NCBI GenBank assembly: GCA_022969215.1
Contig: JALJPA010000005.1
Coordinates: 1 to 51,006 of the forward strand
DNA from: Colwellia sp.
GTDB taxonomy: Bacteria > Pseudomonadota > Gammaproteobacteria > Enterobacterales > Alteromonadaceae
Reading direction: 5' to 3'
Length of the DNA stretch: 51,006 nt
Shown here: positions 43,221-51,006 of the stretch, piece by piece
How positions within the stretch are numbered: position 1 is the first letter of the stretch
Layout: each line of letters opens with the position of its first letter
The notes under the pieces: model-generated
The model's input: the letters and a program-made list of their open reading frames with translations, nothing else
What the model was told of the DNA's origin: nothing
Database searches by the model: none
Program-made: the position numbers and the translations under genes

Positions 43221-44639
43221 TTATGCTTTATGAACATTGTGCGCTCTATAGCCATAAATCGCGATAACAATAAAACAAACAAGGGGCAATACAAATGAAG
43301 TCTGAACGACAGGAATACCCGCGATAAGTGAAGCTCCATCTATCATGTTACCTTGTAATGGTGGCATTAAAGCACCGCCAACTATCGCCATAACTAAACC
43401 TGCGGAAGCTAAACTTGCATCATTGCCAGTATCTTTAAGGGCAATGCCGTAGATGGTTGGGAACATTAGTGACATACAAGCAGAGGTAGCTATAAGACAA
43501 TAAAGTCCGGTCATGCCACCAATGAATATGGTACCAAATGATAACGTTATGCCACCCACAGCTAATATTTGCAGTAATTGACCAGGGCGAATTTTAGCGA
43601 GAAGGAAAGTACAAATAAAACGACTAGCCAAGAAAATACCCATAGCAAACATATTATATTGTTGCGCCTGTGCAGCGGTTAAACCAACAGACGTCATGCC
43701 GTAATGGATGATGAAGGTCCAAGACATGATTTGTGCACCAACATAGAAGGCTTGAGCGATAACACCTTCACGGTAACGTGCATTAGACAGTAAACGTACA
43801 AAGGTAGCCTTTAATACTTTACCGGTCAATGGTTCGTCATGGGTAATGGTGTTTGGTAATTTACGAAATAAAAATACCACAAAGAGTATCGCTACGACCG
43901 AGGCAATGACTATATAAGGACCACGGACTGTAACTAAATCAGCTGCTTGCATAGCTTGGTGTGCAACAGGCTCAGCAACAGAGAAGTCCGCTAATGCTTG
44001 TGTTAATTTACCATCGGCCACTGAAGGTAATAAATCAGCGTATTCAGGATGTGCTAATTTTTCAGCAGCGCGAAACTCTTCAACTTTAAGTTCACTTAAA
44101 ATATAGTTTGAGGCAACAAACATACCGCCAAGTGAGCCAATAGGGTTAAAAGCTTGCGCTAGATTCAAACGTTGTGTTGATGTTTCCGGTGAGCCCATAG
44201 AAAGAATATATGGGTTAGCTGTGGTTTCTAATAAGGCAAGGCCACAGGTTAAAACACATAAGGCTAATAGAAAGAAGTTAAATTGGGCGGTCATACTTGC
44301 AGGTAGGAAAAGTAACGCGCCAATAGCGTAAAGCGCTAATCCTAATAATATGCCAGCTTTATAGGAGAAGCGACGAATGAAAATAGCAGCAGGTATTGCC
44401 ATGATGCCGTAACCTAAATAAAAGGCAAACTGTACCATTGAACTTTGTGCATTACTGATCAGGAAGATATCTTTAAATGCTTTTACTAAGGGGTTGGTAA
44501 TATCATTTGCGAAGCCCCAAAGTGGGAATAATGCCGCGACGAGTATAAAAGGGAGTAGGTATTCTTTAGCGATTATCGGTGTTTTAGCAACACTTACTTG
44601 ATTAATCTCATCACCTACTGTTTCTATTGCTGTTGTCAT
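43221..44639 (-). CDS. FucP-like major facilitator sugar permease
   Basis: A 472-residue membrane protein of the FucP (fucose/galactose/glucose:proton symporter) family with about 12 transmembrane helices. Shared marks with E. coli FucP are FALYxGYxIxxIPA-like FAFYLGYGIMAIPA, the helix with the acidic ALLETTANPYIL (equivalent of Glu135), RLNLAQAFNPIGS, YVGAQIMSWTF and SACMSLMFPTIYGIALK. The loop in mid-protein (about 190-240) is longer than usual. FucP itself takes L-fucose and L-galactose. An upstream motif shared with the LgoD-like gene suggests a link to L-galactose; import of N-acetylhexosamine is another option. Confidence 0.88.
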   Translation of the reverse strand: MTTAIETVGDEINQVSVAKTPIIAKEYLLPFILVAALFPLWGFANDITNPLVKAFKDIFLISNAQSSMVQFAFYLGYGIMAIPAAIFIRRFSYKAGILLGLALYAIGALLFLPASMTAQFNFFLLALCVLTCGLALLETTANPYILSMGSPETSTQRLNLAQAFNPIGSLGGMFVASNYILSELKVEEFRAAEKLAHPEYADLLPSVADGKLTQALADFSVAEPVAHQAMQAADLVTVRGPYIVIASVVAILFVVFLFRKLPNTITHDEPLTGKVLKATFVRLLSNARYREGVIAQAFYVGAQIMSWTFIIHYGMTSVGLTAAQAQQYNMFAMGIFLASRFICTFLLAKIRPGQLLQILAVGGITLSFGTIFIGGMTGLYCLIATSACMSLMFPTIYGIALKDTGNDASLASAGLVMAIVGGALMPPLQGNMIDGASLIAGIPVVQTSFVLPLVCFIVIAIYGYRAHNVHKA

Positions 44640-44942
44640 GTTGACCTCTTTAGCTTGAGTTTATCACTTTGTTAAAAACTGTGTATGAGTGTTAAACACC
44701 TTAGCTTCATGTGACTTTTATAGTTAATGTACACAAACTACTCTCTGTGAGGTATTCTGTCAATACATTAGCTGTTGATTATCACTAAAGGTCACGTTAT
44801 TTTGTTATTGCTTTTTTTACATCAGATAAAGCCACCCTAAGAAATGAGAGCGTAGCAAGTGAGTTGCTGAGTAATAGTCTATCGACATGAAAAGAATTAA
44901 TTGTTGAGTAGTACAAACAATAAAAGTACCTGGAAATCCATT
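44640..44942. other. Divergent promoter region between the permease and the cytochrome gene
   Basis: A 303-base gap without genes. It holds TAATGTACACA at 44725-44735, 90 bases upstream of the permease start, identical to part of the palindrome upstream of the LgoD-like gene. Confidence 0.5.
44725..44738. promoter_or_regulatory. Candidate GntR-type site upstream of the permease gene
   Basis: TAATGT-AC-ACAAAC: the left arm and centre equal the palindrome at 18398-18411 and the right arm keeps three of six bases. Its distance to the permease start (86-99 bases) is close to that in front of the LgoD-like gene (76-89). Confidence 0.4.
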
Positions 44943-47165
44943 GTGATAAAAAATAAATATGTGATGTTAGTCTGTTTTTTTAGCTTGACGCTTTTTTCTG
45001 TTCTTGAATGTGTAGCGAATGAACCTGAACCTAAAGCAGCCTGTGTTAGTTGCCATGATAATGCTGTACAAGCATGGAGTAAGTCTGATCATGCAAAAGC
45101 AATGGCTTTACCAACAACGGACACTGTCTTAGCTGATTTCAATAATGTGGATGTTGAGCATTATGGCCAAAAAGCGCATTTTTTTATCAGAGATAAACAA
45201 TATCTGGTAACTATTTCTTATCGAGGTAAGACGGGTACTAAGTTTGCTAAAACTAAGGAAACTACCGCTTATTCCGCTCATACCTATCAAATTAAATACA
45301 CCTTTGGTCATTTTCCTTTGCAGCAATATCTTGTTGAAACAGAGCAGAGAAAGTTGCAAGTATTACCCTTTGCATGGGACTCTCGTAGTAAAAGCGAGGG
45401 CGGTCAGCGTTGGTATCATAATTACAGCCATGAAGAAATAAAACCCGAAGACAGGTTACATTGGCGTCAACCATTACAGAACTGGAATGGTATGTGTGCA
45501 GACTGTCATTCTGATGGCTTAAAAAGAAACTACGATAGCGATAAAAACGAATTTAATACCACGTTTGATAATATCAATGTAGGTTGTGTGTCTTGTCATG
45601 GCGATATGTCAGAACATGAAAAACAAAAAACACCACGAAATATTGCTAAAGATGTAACTTCTGTGCAGCACCCAACAGGACAATGGTTACGTAATCTTGG
45701 GGATAAAACTGCACATTGGCAAGGTGAAAAACGTGATAATAGCTTTATGGATAACTGCTTTGCATGTCATGCATTACGTGCGCCATTAACCGATGGCATA
45801 AAACCCAACACGCCATTTCTAGATCAGTTCATGCCGCAGCTCCCCTCAGCTCCAAATTATTATGCGGATGGCCAGATAAAAGAAGAGGTGTATGTGTATG
45901 GCTCTTTCTTACAAAGTAAAATGTATGGTGAAGGGGTGAATTGTTTAGATTGTCATGACAAACATACTATGAAGTTGAAAATTGAAGGTAATGGTTTATG
46001 TTTACAATGTCATGGTGCTGAGGCATACAACGCAAAATCTCACCACCAACACCAAGAGGCATCTTCCGGAGCACAATGTGTTAGTTGTCATATGCCGACA
46101 AATAGATATATGGGTGTAGATGACAGGCGAGATCATAGCTTTAAAATTCCAAGACCAGACTTATCATCACAGTTTAATACCCCTAATGCTTGTATAAAAT
46201 GTCATGACGATAAAAGCAACCAATGGGCGAGTGACAATCTAGAAAAGTGGCATGGTAAGCCAAAATCATTAGCAAAAAGTAAACAGTTTTTAATGGCGTT
46301 AAATAACGGCCAAGCGATTAACCTTGAAGATCATTTAAGCATTATTGCTGATAGCAAACTTGATGTCATTAGTAGAGCGAGTGCACTGCAAATGCTTAGC
46401 TTTACACCACAAATGATCACCATTGAAATTTTGAAACCCTATTTAACCCATCAAGAAAATTTAATTAGACTAAGTGCTGCCACTACGGCGTTGTTGTTAA
46501 CACCAGAGGTAAGAGTTTTACACCTTAGCCCATTACTAACCGATAAATTCAAAGCGATAAGAGTCGCGGCAGCAAGAAGCTTAGTCACTAATAGAATCGC
46601 CGTGGAGTATCAACAAGCGTTTAATAGTGCTTTTAATGAGTTGCTTAGTAGTAATGAATTAACTAGCTGGCGCGGAGAAGGCAGAGCAAATCAGGGTTTA
46701 TTAGCGTTAGAAACCAATCAAATATCAACAGCCGAGCAAGCATTTTTAGGGGCTATTACTGTAGAACCCTATTTTGATACGGGTTATATAAATTTAGCGG
46801 ATTTATATCGCACGCAGCAACGTTCAACAGAAGTTGCTAGTGTGTTAGCCAAGGGCATGAAAAACTTACCTAACTCAGGAGCATTAAAATACGCTTATGG
46901 CTTGCATTTAGTCCGAGTACAGCAGCACAGCAAAGCGCTGGAATTTTTTGAACGAGCGACCTTAGTTGAGCCACAATCACCGCAGTATTTATATGCCTTT
47001 ATTTTATCCCTTGATGGTCAGGGAGAAACGGTGAAAGCAGTCAATAAATTACAAAAACGAATAGGTAGCTACAGTGATAATCAGCAATTAAAAGAGTTGG
47101 GTTTGTATTTGGCACAAAAGAGTCAAAACAGAAAAATGTATGATTGGTTTATAGGGATTAAATAA
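44943..47165 (+). CDS. Octaheme c-type cytochrome with HEAT/TPR-like C-terminus
   Basis: About 740 residues. A membrane-anchor or signal segment (VMLVCFFSLTLFSVLEC) is followed by eight CxxCH heme sites: CVSCH, CADCH, CVSCH, CFACH, CLDCH, CLQCH, CVSCH and CIKCH, all before about residue 440. The start CVSCHDNAVQAWSKSDHAKAM resembles the cytochrome c554 family. The rest is helical: HEAT-like repeats (LDVISRASALQMLSF, LIRLSAATTALLL) and then TPR-like ones (ISTAEQAFLGAITVEP, SKALEFFERATLVEP). The reaction is unknown. GTG 44943 is chosen for its upstream GGA; TTG 44901 and ATG 44964 are alternatives. It does not clearly belong to the glycan loci. Confidence 0.85.
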   Translation: MIKNKYVMLVCFFSLTLFSVLECVANEPEPKAACVSCHDNAVQAWSKSDHAKAMALPTTDTVLADFNNVDVEHYGQKAHFFIRDKQYLVTISYRGKTGTKFAKTKETTAYSAHTYQIKYTFGHFPLQQYLVETEQRKLQVLPFAWDSRSKSEGGQRWYHNYSHEEIKPEDRLHWRQPLQNWNGMCADCHSDGLKRNYDSDKNEFNTTFDNINVGCVSCHGDMSEHEKQKTPRNIAKDVTSVQHPTGQWLRNLGDKTAHWQGEKRDNSFMDNCFACHALRAPLTDGIKPNTPFLDQFMPQLPSAPNYYADGQIKEEVYVYGSFLQSKMYGEGVNCLDCHDKHTMKLKIEGNGLCLQCHGAEAYNAKSHHQHQEASSGAQCVSCHMPTNRYMGVDDRRDHSFKIPRPDLSSQFNTPNACIKCHDDKSNQWASDNLEKWHGKPKSLAKSKQFLMALNNGQAINLEDHLSIIADSKLDVISRASALQMLSFTPQMITIEILKPYLTHQENLIRLSAATTALLLTPEVRVLHLSPLLTDKFKAIRVAAARSLVTNRIAVEYQQAFNSAFNELLSSNELTSWRGEGRANQGLLALETNQISTAEQAFLGAITVEPYFDTGYINLADLYRTQQRSTEVASVLAKGMKNLPNSGALKYAYGLHLVRVQQHSKALEFFERATLVEPQSPQYLYAFILSLDGQGETVKAVNKLQKRIGSYSDNQQLKELGLYLAQKSQNRKMYDWFIGIK

Positions 47166-47637
47166 CTTAGTAGTTGTTTAGCTTGGTAATTAATTCAAAT
47201 GAAAATTGTTGATTTCAAATGACTGCTACGACTACTAATTTTTAATGTATAAATACTGTTGGGTCCACTAAGTAATTACGTATTCTAGTTAGTTATCGCT
47301 TGATGGCTGTGCGTCTAGAAATTACCGCGAAATACATAAGAGAACTTATAGAAAGAGACCGTTCAAAAAACTTGATTTAGTTCAAACACTCCACCAATAA
47401 TACAACTTATAGAGATATCCAAGAAGATAATGACAATATGGCTTTAATCACTACGAACGGCATAGAGTTTAAGATTAAAAAGCTAAACTATTAATATTTG
47501 ACAGTTGTGATATATAAACTGAATAAGTATAGTGCGCTTCTTTTCGAATATTACTTATTATTATTCAGTTACATTAGCGTGTATAGCCGAACGTTATTCG
47601 GAAGGATGTAGTTAAGTATCTGTTTTGTAAGTGATTG

Positions 47638-47703
47638 GTGTAGGTCTTGAAAACCGGCAAGGGTTTGTAGCCCTTCTAGAGTTCAATCTCTATCTCAACG
47701 CCA
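47638..47703 (+). pseudogene. 3' part of a tRNA-Ser(UGA)-like gene
   Basis: GGTCTTGAAAACCGGC is the anticodon arm of tRNA-Ser(UGA). It is followed by a long variable arm (AAGGG-TTTGTAG-CCCTT), a T arm and an acceptor end with CCA. The T loop is one base short (TTCAAT) and no 5' half pairing with the acceptor TCTCAAC is found upstream. It is therefore a tRNA fragment, not a working tRNA. It may be the scar of an integration or deletion at a tRNA-Ser gene. Confidence 0.7.
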
Positions 47704-47711
47704 CATTTAGA

Positions 47712-47745
47712 AAAGGCGCTAATCGAAAGGTTAGCGCCTTTTTAC
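47712..47745 (+). terminator. Terminator after the tRNA-Ser fragment
   Basis: Perfect 11-bp stem AAAGGCGCTAA / TTAGCGCCTTT with an 8-base loop and a T run. The loop and inner stem (CTAATCGAAAG) recur in the next hairpin at 47834-47866. Confidence 0.85.
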
Positions 47746-47770
47746 ATTTAGAATTTTTACAACCTGAAAT

Positions 47771-47824
47771 AGGTTGGTAGCGCAGCACCTACGACATAGA
47801 GTTCAAATCTTTATCTCACCGCCA
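47771..47824 (+). pseudogene. Second decayed tRNA-like unit
   Basis: The D-arm-like TTGGTAGCGCAGCACC is followed almost directly by a T arm (TAGAGTTCAAATCTTTA) and a CCA end (CTCACCGCCA) that match the end of the tRNA-Ser fragment at 47638. The anticodon arm is missing. The 25 bases at 47774-47798 recur at 47901-47925 with two differences. Confidence 0.5.
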
Positions 47825-47833
47825 TATTCTAAG

Positions 47834-47868
47834 AAACCGCTAATCGAAAGATAAGCGGTTTTTTTTCG
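47834..47868 (+). terminator. Terminator after the second tRNA-like unit
   Basis: Stem AAACCGCT / AGCGGTTT around CTAATCGAAAG-type loop bases, followed by a run of eight T. It is a relative of the hairpin at 47712. Confidence 0.8.
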
Positions 47869-47900
47869 CCTTGAGTTTAGTGGTAGGAATAAATAGTGGG

Positions 47901-47925
47901 TTTGTAGCGCAGAACCTACGACATA
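47901..47925 (+). repeat. Third copy of the tRNA-like segment (partial)
   Basis: TTTGTAGCGCAGAACC and the following ACGACATA match 47774-47798 in 23 of 25 positions. The T arm and the terminator are absent, so the tandem series fades out here. Confidence 0.55.
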
Positions 47926-48689
47926 CCATTAGCAAACGCGCGGCTAGTTTTTTAAAAGTGAGGGCTTATTAGTAAGTGATGTAGACAGTGACTATCTGTC
48001 TTTGGAAGTGCTGGACGAAGGTTTTATGTTTACATTCAGGGGTATTCAATTACTTATTGTATCGCTATAGGTTCTCAGCAAGGACGAAAAGTTCTCTCCT
48101 TCAAACCATTACAACTATGACAGACCAAGAGGTTGAGTCAGGCTATGACTAAATTGTGGCAGGGTTTAATCTCTATGCAGGCGTAATGAGCAACGACCAG
48201 GATAGGAATAAACTCGAAAGTACTTTATTTTACCTATGTTTGACTGACGTAAAAATTGAGAACCAACCCTTTTTATTATCTCCATAAGCAGAATATCAAG
48301 CTGTTCTAAGTTGCTATTAATCCAATACTGCTAACAACCCCCTTTGCAAAGAGACTCACGGGCATAAGGCCTCATCGTAAATCGGTAACTTTCATCAAAG
48401 GGTGAAAAACTAACAATTTTACCAAAATTCAAAGTTTAGTGGGATAGTTAGCTCACATCATTGAATTTACTTGTGTTTTTTCTTATTTATCATCCATCAA
48501 CTAATGATTAGTAAAAACACTTGACTTATTATTGGCTGTTATTTATTGTTTGTTGGTGCATTTTTATACGCTTCAATTTTATTTTAAGCTCATCGTACTT
48601 GATGAATAAATGCCGTTTACAGCACTCGAAAAAATATTTGAGTGCTGTTTAACCATTACTGACCAAACACAAAAAGGTAGATATACAAT

Positions 48690-51006
48690 ATGAAAGAAAA
48701 AATTAACTATTTAACCGTCTGTATATGCTTAACAATGGGCGGACAGGCCCAACTAGCAAGTGCCGGAGATATGACCAACTTTTTAGATGCACTTCGTGGA
48801 TTTGAGTCGGGTCTCCCTGATGCAACAGATGCAATAGTCAATGGGTACCAAACGGGTTATAACGATGACAGTGCTCGTACCTATAGCTACTTAAAAAAAG
48901 ACAATCTCGGCAATGATATTCCAGGCCGGATAGACTTGGCTTGTGATGGTAGTGTTGTCGGTGAAACTCATTCGGTACAAAGATATTTCCAAAAATTGGA
49001 TGTTGATCGTTTTTACGATAACAACGCTTCTCTTGCAGATCGTAAGCGAATGATCAGAAAAATGCAGTATAGCTCGCTAAATGCTTGGGGTTTCGTTGGC
49101 TATCAAAATGGTGAAGCGACGCTTATCACCTCTGGATATTACATCCCAGAAACAGAAAGAGGTCTTAGCAAGTATTATTCTGCTCGTCCAGGCAGCGAAT
49201 GGGCTGGAGTAGGTACAGGGCTACAAAGTGAAGCGACTTGTACTGGCACTAAAGAGACAATTACCTTTAGATGGGAAGGCGGCACTGTTGACTTGATAAC
49301 ACCTCAGGTTAATGAATGGAAAGGTGTATTTAGTGGTAAGAGCGACATTTATCAATTTGATGATATGCGTATACCAGCAAAACAAGAACAAATAATCCGT
49401 GCCTTGATGCGCTCTAACTACATAAAATTTCGTGAGTTAATGCAGGCAAGAGGCAAAGACTGGTCAGATATATTAGGTACAAGTTACGACTATATTCATA
49501 TAGAAAATGGTCAGCGAGTGACTAAAACCACAACGATAACCATGTCTGGCATTATCGCTGCTACTCATCTACGAGGTGCATTAGGTGTTATTAATGCAAT
49601 TTTTGAAGGTACGGATGCAGGCGATGAAACCGGTACTACCGCTGGTTTTTATATGGATATGTTTCAAGGGCACGATACTTTATTTGACACGCCAAGTAAT
49701 GACATCATTTCTGGAACACCGCACGCAGAAATGCTCTATGCAGGCTGGGGCAATGACACCGTTATCACTGGTGACGGCATAGACCAGATAGTTATTCAAA
49801 AAAATGCTGCGGGTAATACTCAGACAGTTATCAACGACTTTACCCTCGGAAAAGATCGCATTTCTCTTGGTGTAGAGTGGACAGGTTCGCCTTTAGCTCA
49901 AATGACTATTACCAGTACTAGTGATCAAACAGGTTCGGTATTAACACTTCCGGGTAACCAATCGATTGTATTACAAGGCGTACCTAGCAGTAGCCTACCG
50001 ACAAATATGGATGACTATATTGTCCATTCAAAAAGCTACGTGCAGGGTTGGGGTGGAACTAGAGAAACCATTACGGGTTTCCGCCCAATGCTCGACAAAA
50101 TTGTTCCTGAAAGACATGTCACTGTTTCCGACTTGAGCGCCTTTGAAAACGCAGCCGGTAACCTAGAGGTAGGCACCGATACTTGGAATACTAAAGAGTT
50201 TGTTGGTCTTAAACTAACAGATTTAACCGCTGAAATGTTTTCTGATATGACTGGTGATATATCTCAGCTTGGTGGTATTACTATTCCAGCTAGACCTGTT
50301 ATAACTGCTAATGGTGATACTGCTGCAAATGGCGGTGATATGATTAACCTTACTGGTAGCGTAACGGGGACGAGTAACTATGAGTGGACTCAAGTTGAGC
50401 CATTATTCCCTAAGGCTACTATTAGTAATCCAACGTCTTTAAATACGTCGATAACTTTACCCACAGTTGACTCTACTACTGAGTTCTATTTTCAGTTGAA
50501 AGGGGTTAACGGTTTAGCCAGTAATGCCGCCTCCCATAGAGTTTTGGTAAACAGCGGCGCCACAGGTAATAACGCACCGACAGCGGTGCTTTCGTCTTCA
50601 GCAGCCAGTGTTGTCGAAGGTGGTACTATTAACTTAACGGGTGCTAACTCGACCGATCCTGACGCTAATACGACATTGACTTATCAATGGAGTGTATCGT
50701 CAGCCAATGCCGGTAGTTTCAGTTCTTCAACAGTCGCCAACCCAACATTTACAGCAGCAAATGTTACCGCTGATACGAGTGTTAATATCAGCTTAGCTGT
50801 CAGTGATGGTGAGCTTAGCGATAGCACTTCAACATGGATAACGGTTTCTGACTCGACAGTAGGTAATAGAGCACCGACAGCCGTACTTTCATCATCAGCC
50901 TCAAGTGTTGTTGAAGGCGATAGTATAACGTTAACCGGTGCTAACTCTACCGATCCAGATGCCAACACTACACTGAGTTATCAGTGGAGTGTATCGCCAG
51001 CTAGTG
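48690..51006 (+). CDS. Large secreted protein with RTX-like segment and Ig/PKD-type repeats (3' end missing)
   Basis: The frame is open from ATG 48690 to the right edge, 772 codons without a stop. A signal peptide is likely (LTVCICLTMGGQAQLASAG). Residues about 30-300 form an unrecognised domain (FLDALRGFESGLP, GFVGYQNGEATLITSGYYIPE, KFRELMQARGKDWSDILG). Next comes a segment like RTX/serralysin C-termini (NDIISGTPHAEMLYAGWGND, TQTVINDFTLGKDRISLG), then from about residue 545 Ig/PKD-type repeats. The last two copies of NNAPTAVLSSSAASVVEGG / STDPDANTTLTYQW are 297 bases apart. It is probably secreted or surface-bound; the N-terminal domain may be enzymatic. A ribosome binding site (AAGG) lies 11 bases upstream. 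Confidence 0.8.
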   Translation, partial: MKEKINYLTVCICLTMGGQAQLASAGDMTNFLDALRGFESGLPDATDAIVNGYQTGYNDDSARTYSYLKKDNLGNDIPGRIDLACDGSVVGETHSVQRYFQKLDVDRFYDNNASLADRKRMIRKMQYSSLNAWGFVGYQNGEATLITSGYYIPETERGLSKYYSARPGSEWAGVGTGLQSEATCTGTKETITFRWEGGTVDLITPQVNEWKGVFSGKSDIYQFDDMRIPAKQEQIIRALMRSNYIKFRELMQARGKDWSDILGTSYDYIHIENGQRVTKTTTITMSGIIAATHLRGALGVINAIFEGTDAGDETGTTAGFYMDMFQGHDTLFDTPSNDIISGTPHAEMLYAGWGNDTVITGDGIDQIVIQKNAAGNTQTVINDFTLGKDRISLGVEWTGSPLAQMTITSTSDQTGSVLTLPGNQSIVLQGVPSSSLPTNMDDYIVHSKSYVQGWGGTRETITGFRPMLDKIVPERHVTVSDLSAFENAAGNLEVGTDTWNTKEFVGLKLTDLTAEMFSDMTGDISQLGGITIPARPVITANGDTAANGGDMINLTGSVTGTSNYEWTQVEPLFPKATISNPTSLNTSITLPTVDSTTEFYFQLKGVNGLASNAASHRVLVNSGATGNNAPTAVLSSSAASVVEGGTINLTGANSTDPDANTTLTYQWSVSSANAGSFSSSTVANPTFTAANVTADTSVNISLAVSDGELSDSTSTWITVSDSTVGNRAPTAVLSSSASSVVEGDSITLTGANSTDPDANTTLSYQWSVSPAS
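50574..51006 (+). repeat. Tandem 297-bp repeats coding Ig/PKD-type domains
   Basis: The sequence starting GCACCGACAG at 50574 repeats from 50871 with many silent differences: TDPDA, TYQW/SYQWSVS and SSVVEGD are conserved in protein. Unit length is 99 residues. The second copy runs off the window edge. Confidence 0.8.

Larger units (their letters stand above)
47166..48689. other. 1.5-kb gene-poor stretch with decayed tRNA-like repeats
   Basis: No intact gene. From 47303 to 47494 a frame with one stop reads MAVRLEITAKYIRELIERDR, stop, then RDIQEDNDNMALITTNGIEF; from 48117 to 48287 another frame has one stop (MTDQEVESGYD, stop, IVAGFNLYAGVMSNDQDRN). Neither matches a family I know. Between them lie tRNA-like fragments with two terminator hairpins (47638-47925). 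A 9-bp hairpin (ACAGCACTC / GAGTGCTGT, 48619-48648) precedes the last gene. Confidence 0.5.

Noticed and set aside
44824-44841. AGATAAAGCCACCCTAAG resembles the 7-4-7 site
   Set aside because: The spacer is three bases and the right arm lacks TATA; there is no second block.
47303-47494. Interrupted 64-codon frame as a real small gene
   Set aside because: One internal stop, no ribosome binding site and no recognised family; mentioned only as content of the gene-poor stretch.
48117-48287. Interrupted 57-codon frame as a real small gene
   Set aside because: One internal stop after 11 codons and no recognised family.
1-51006. CRISPR arrays, intact insertion sequences, integrases, rRNA
   Set aside because: No regularly spaced short repeats, no transposase or integrase motifs and no rRNA-like sequence were seen on either strand.

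Overview
The window looks like chromosomal DNA of a marine, AT-rich gammaproteobacterium of the Alteromonadales, with Colwellia or a close relative the best guess. The reasons are the low-GC coding style, a vSGLT-type sodium/galactose symporter, large TonB-dependent receptors, many sulfatases and the gene families present. The genus is inferred, not shown. Apart from one cytochrome and two edge genes, the window is devoted to sugar and glycan use.

Region 1 (1-8527): the end of a substrate-binding protein gene, a decayed copy of a GntR regulator gene, then a complete D-galactose (Leloir) set: galR facing away, then galT-galK-sodium/galactose symporter, a terminator, and galE-galM. A perfect GalR-type operator lies in front of galT and a second one sits against the galR start.

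Region 2 (8681-18322): aldo-keto reductase, GntR/FCD regulator, mutarotase, KDG kinase, KDPG aldolase, hexuronate reductase, altronate dehydratase, fuconolactonase-like lactonase and an LgoD-like L-galactonate dehydrogenase. Read in order these give a full route from L-galactose through L-galactonate, D-tagaturonate, D-altronate, KDG and KDPG to pyruvate and glyceraldehyde-3-phosphate.

Region 3 (18622-43064): a sulfated amino-sugar glycan locus. It holds three intact sulfatases, two GH20-type enzymes, a LamG-GH18 enzyme, a lipoprotein metallopeptidase, a TonB receptor, a LacI regulator, a response regulator plus a histidine kinase with a solute-binding sensor domain, and a free solute-binding protein. 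A 7-4-7 inverted repeat (TATAGGG-N4-CCCTATA type) lies upstream of a sulfatase, the TonB receptor, the GH20 gene and the GH18 gene. In three of these a second block follows at the same 30-nt spacing. This looks like a dedicated, undescribed activator regulon, possibly run by the local two-component system. The region also carries debris: a truncated chitobiase N-terminus, an EAL/HDOD protein fragment, and a sulfatase pseudogene joined to the 3' end of a malic enzyme gene.

Region 4 (43221-51006): a FucP-like sugar permease whose upstream DNA shares an 11-mer with the L-galactonate dehydrogenase promoter, an octaheme cytochrome with HEAT/TPR-like repeats, a 1.5-kb gene-poor stretch with decayed tRNA-Ser-like repeats and terminators, and the start of a large secreted repeat protein that runs off the right edge.
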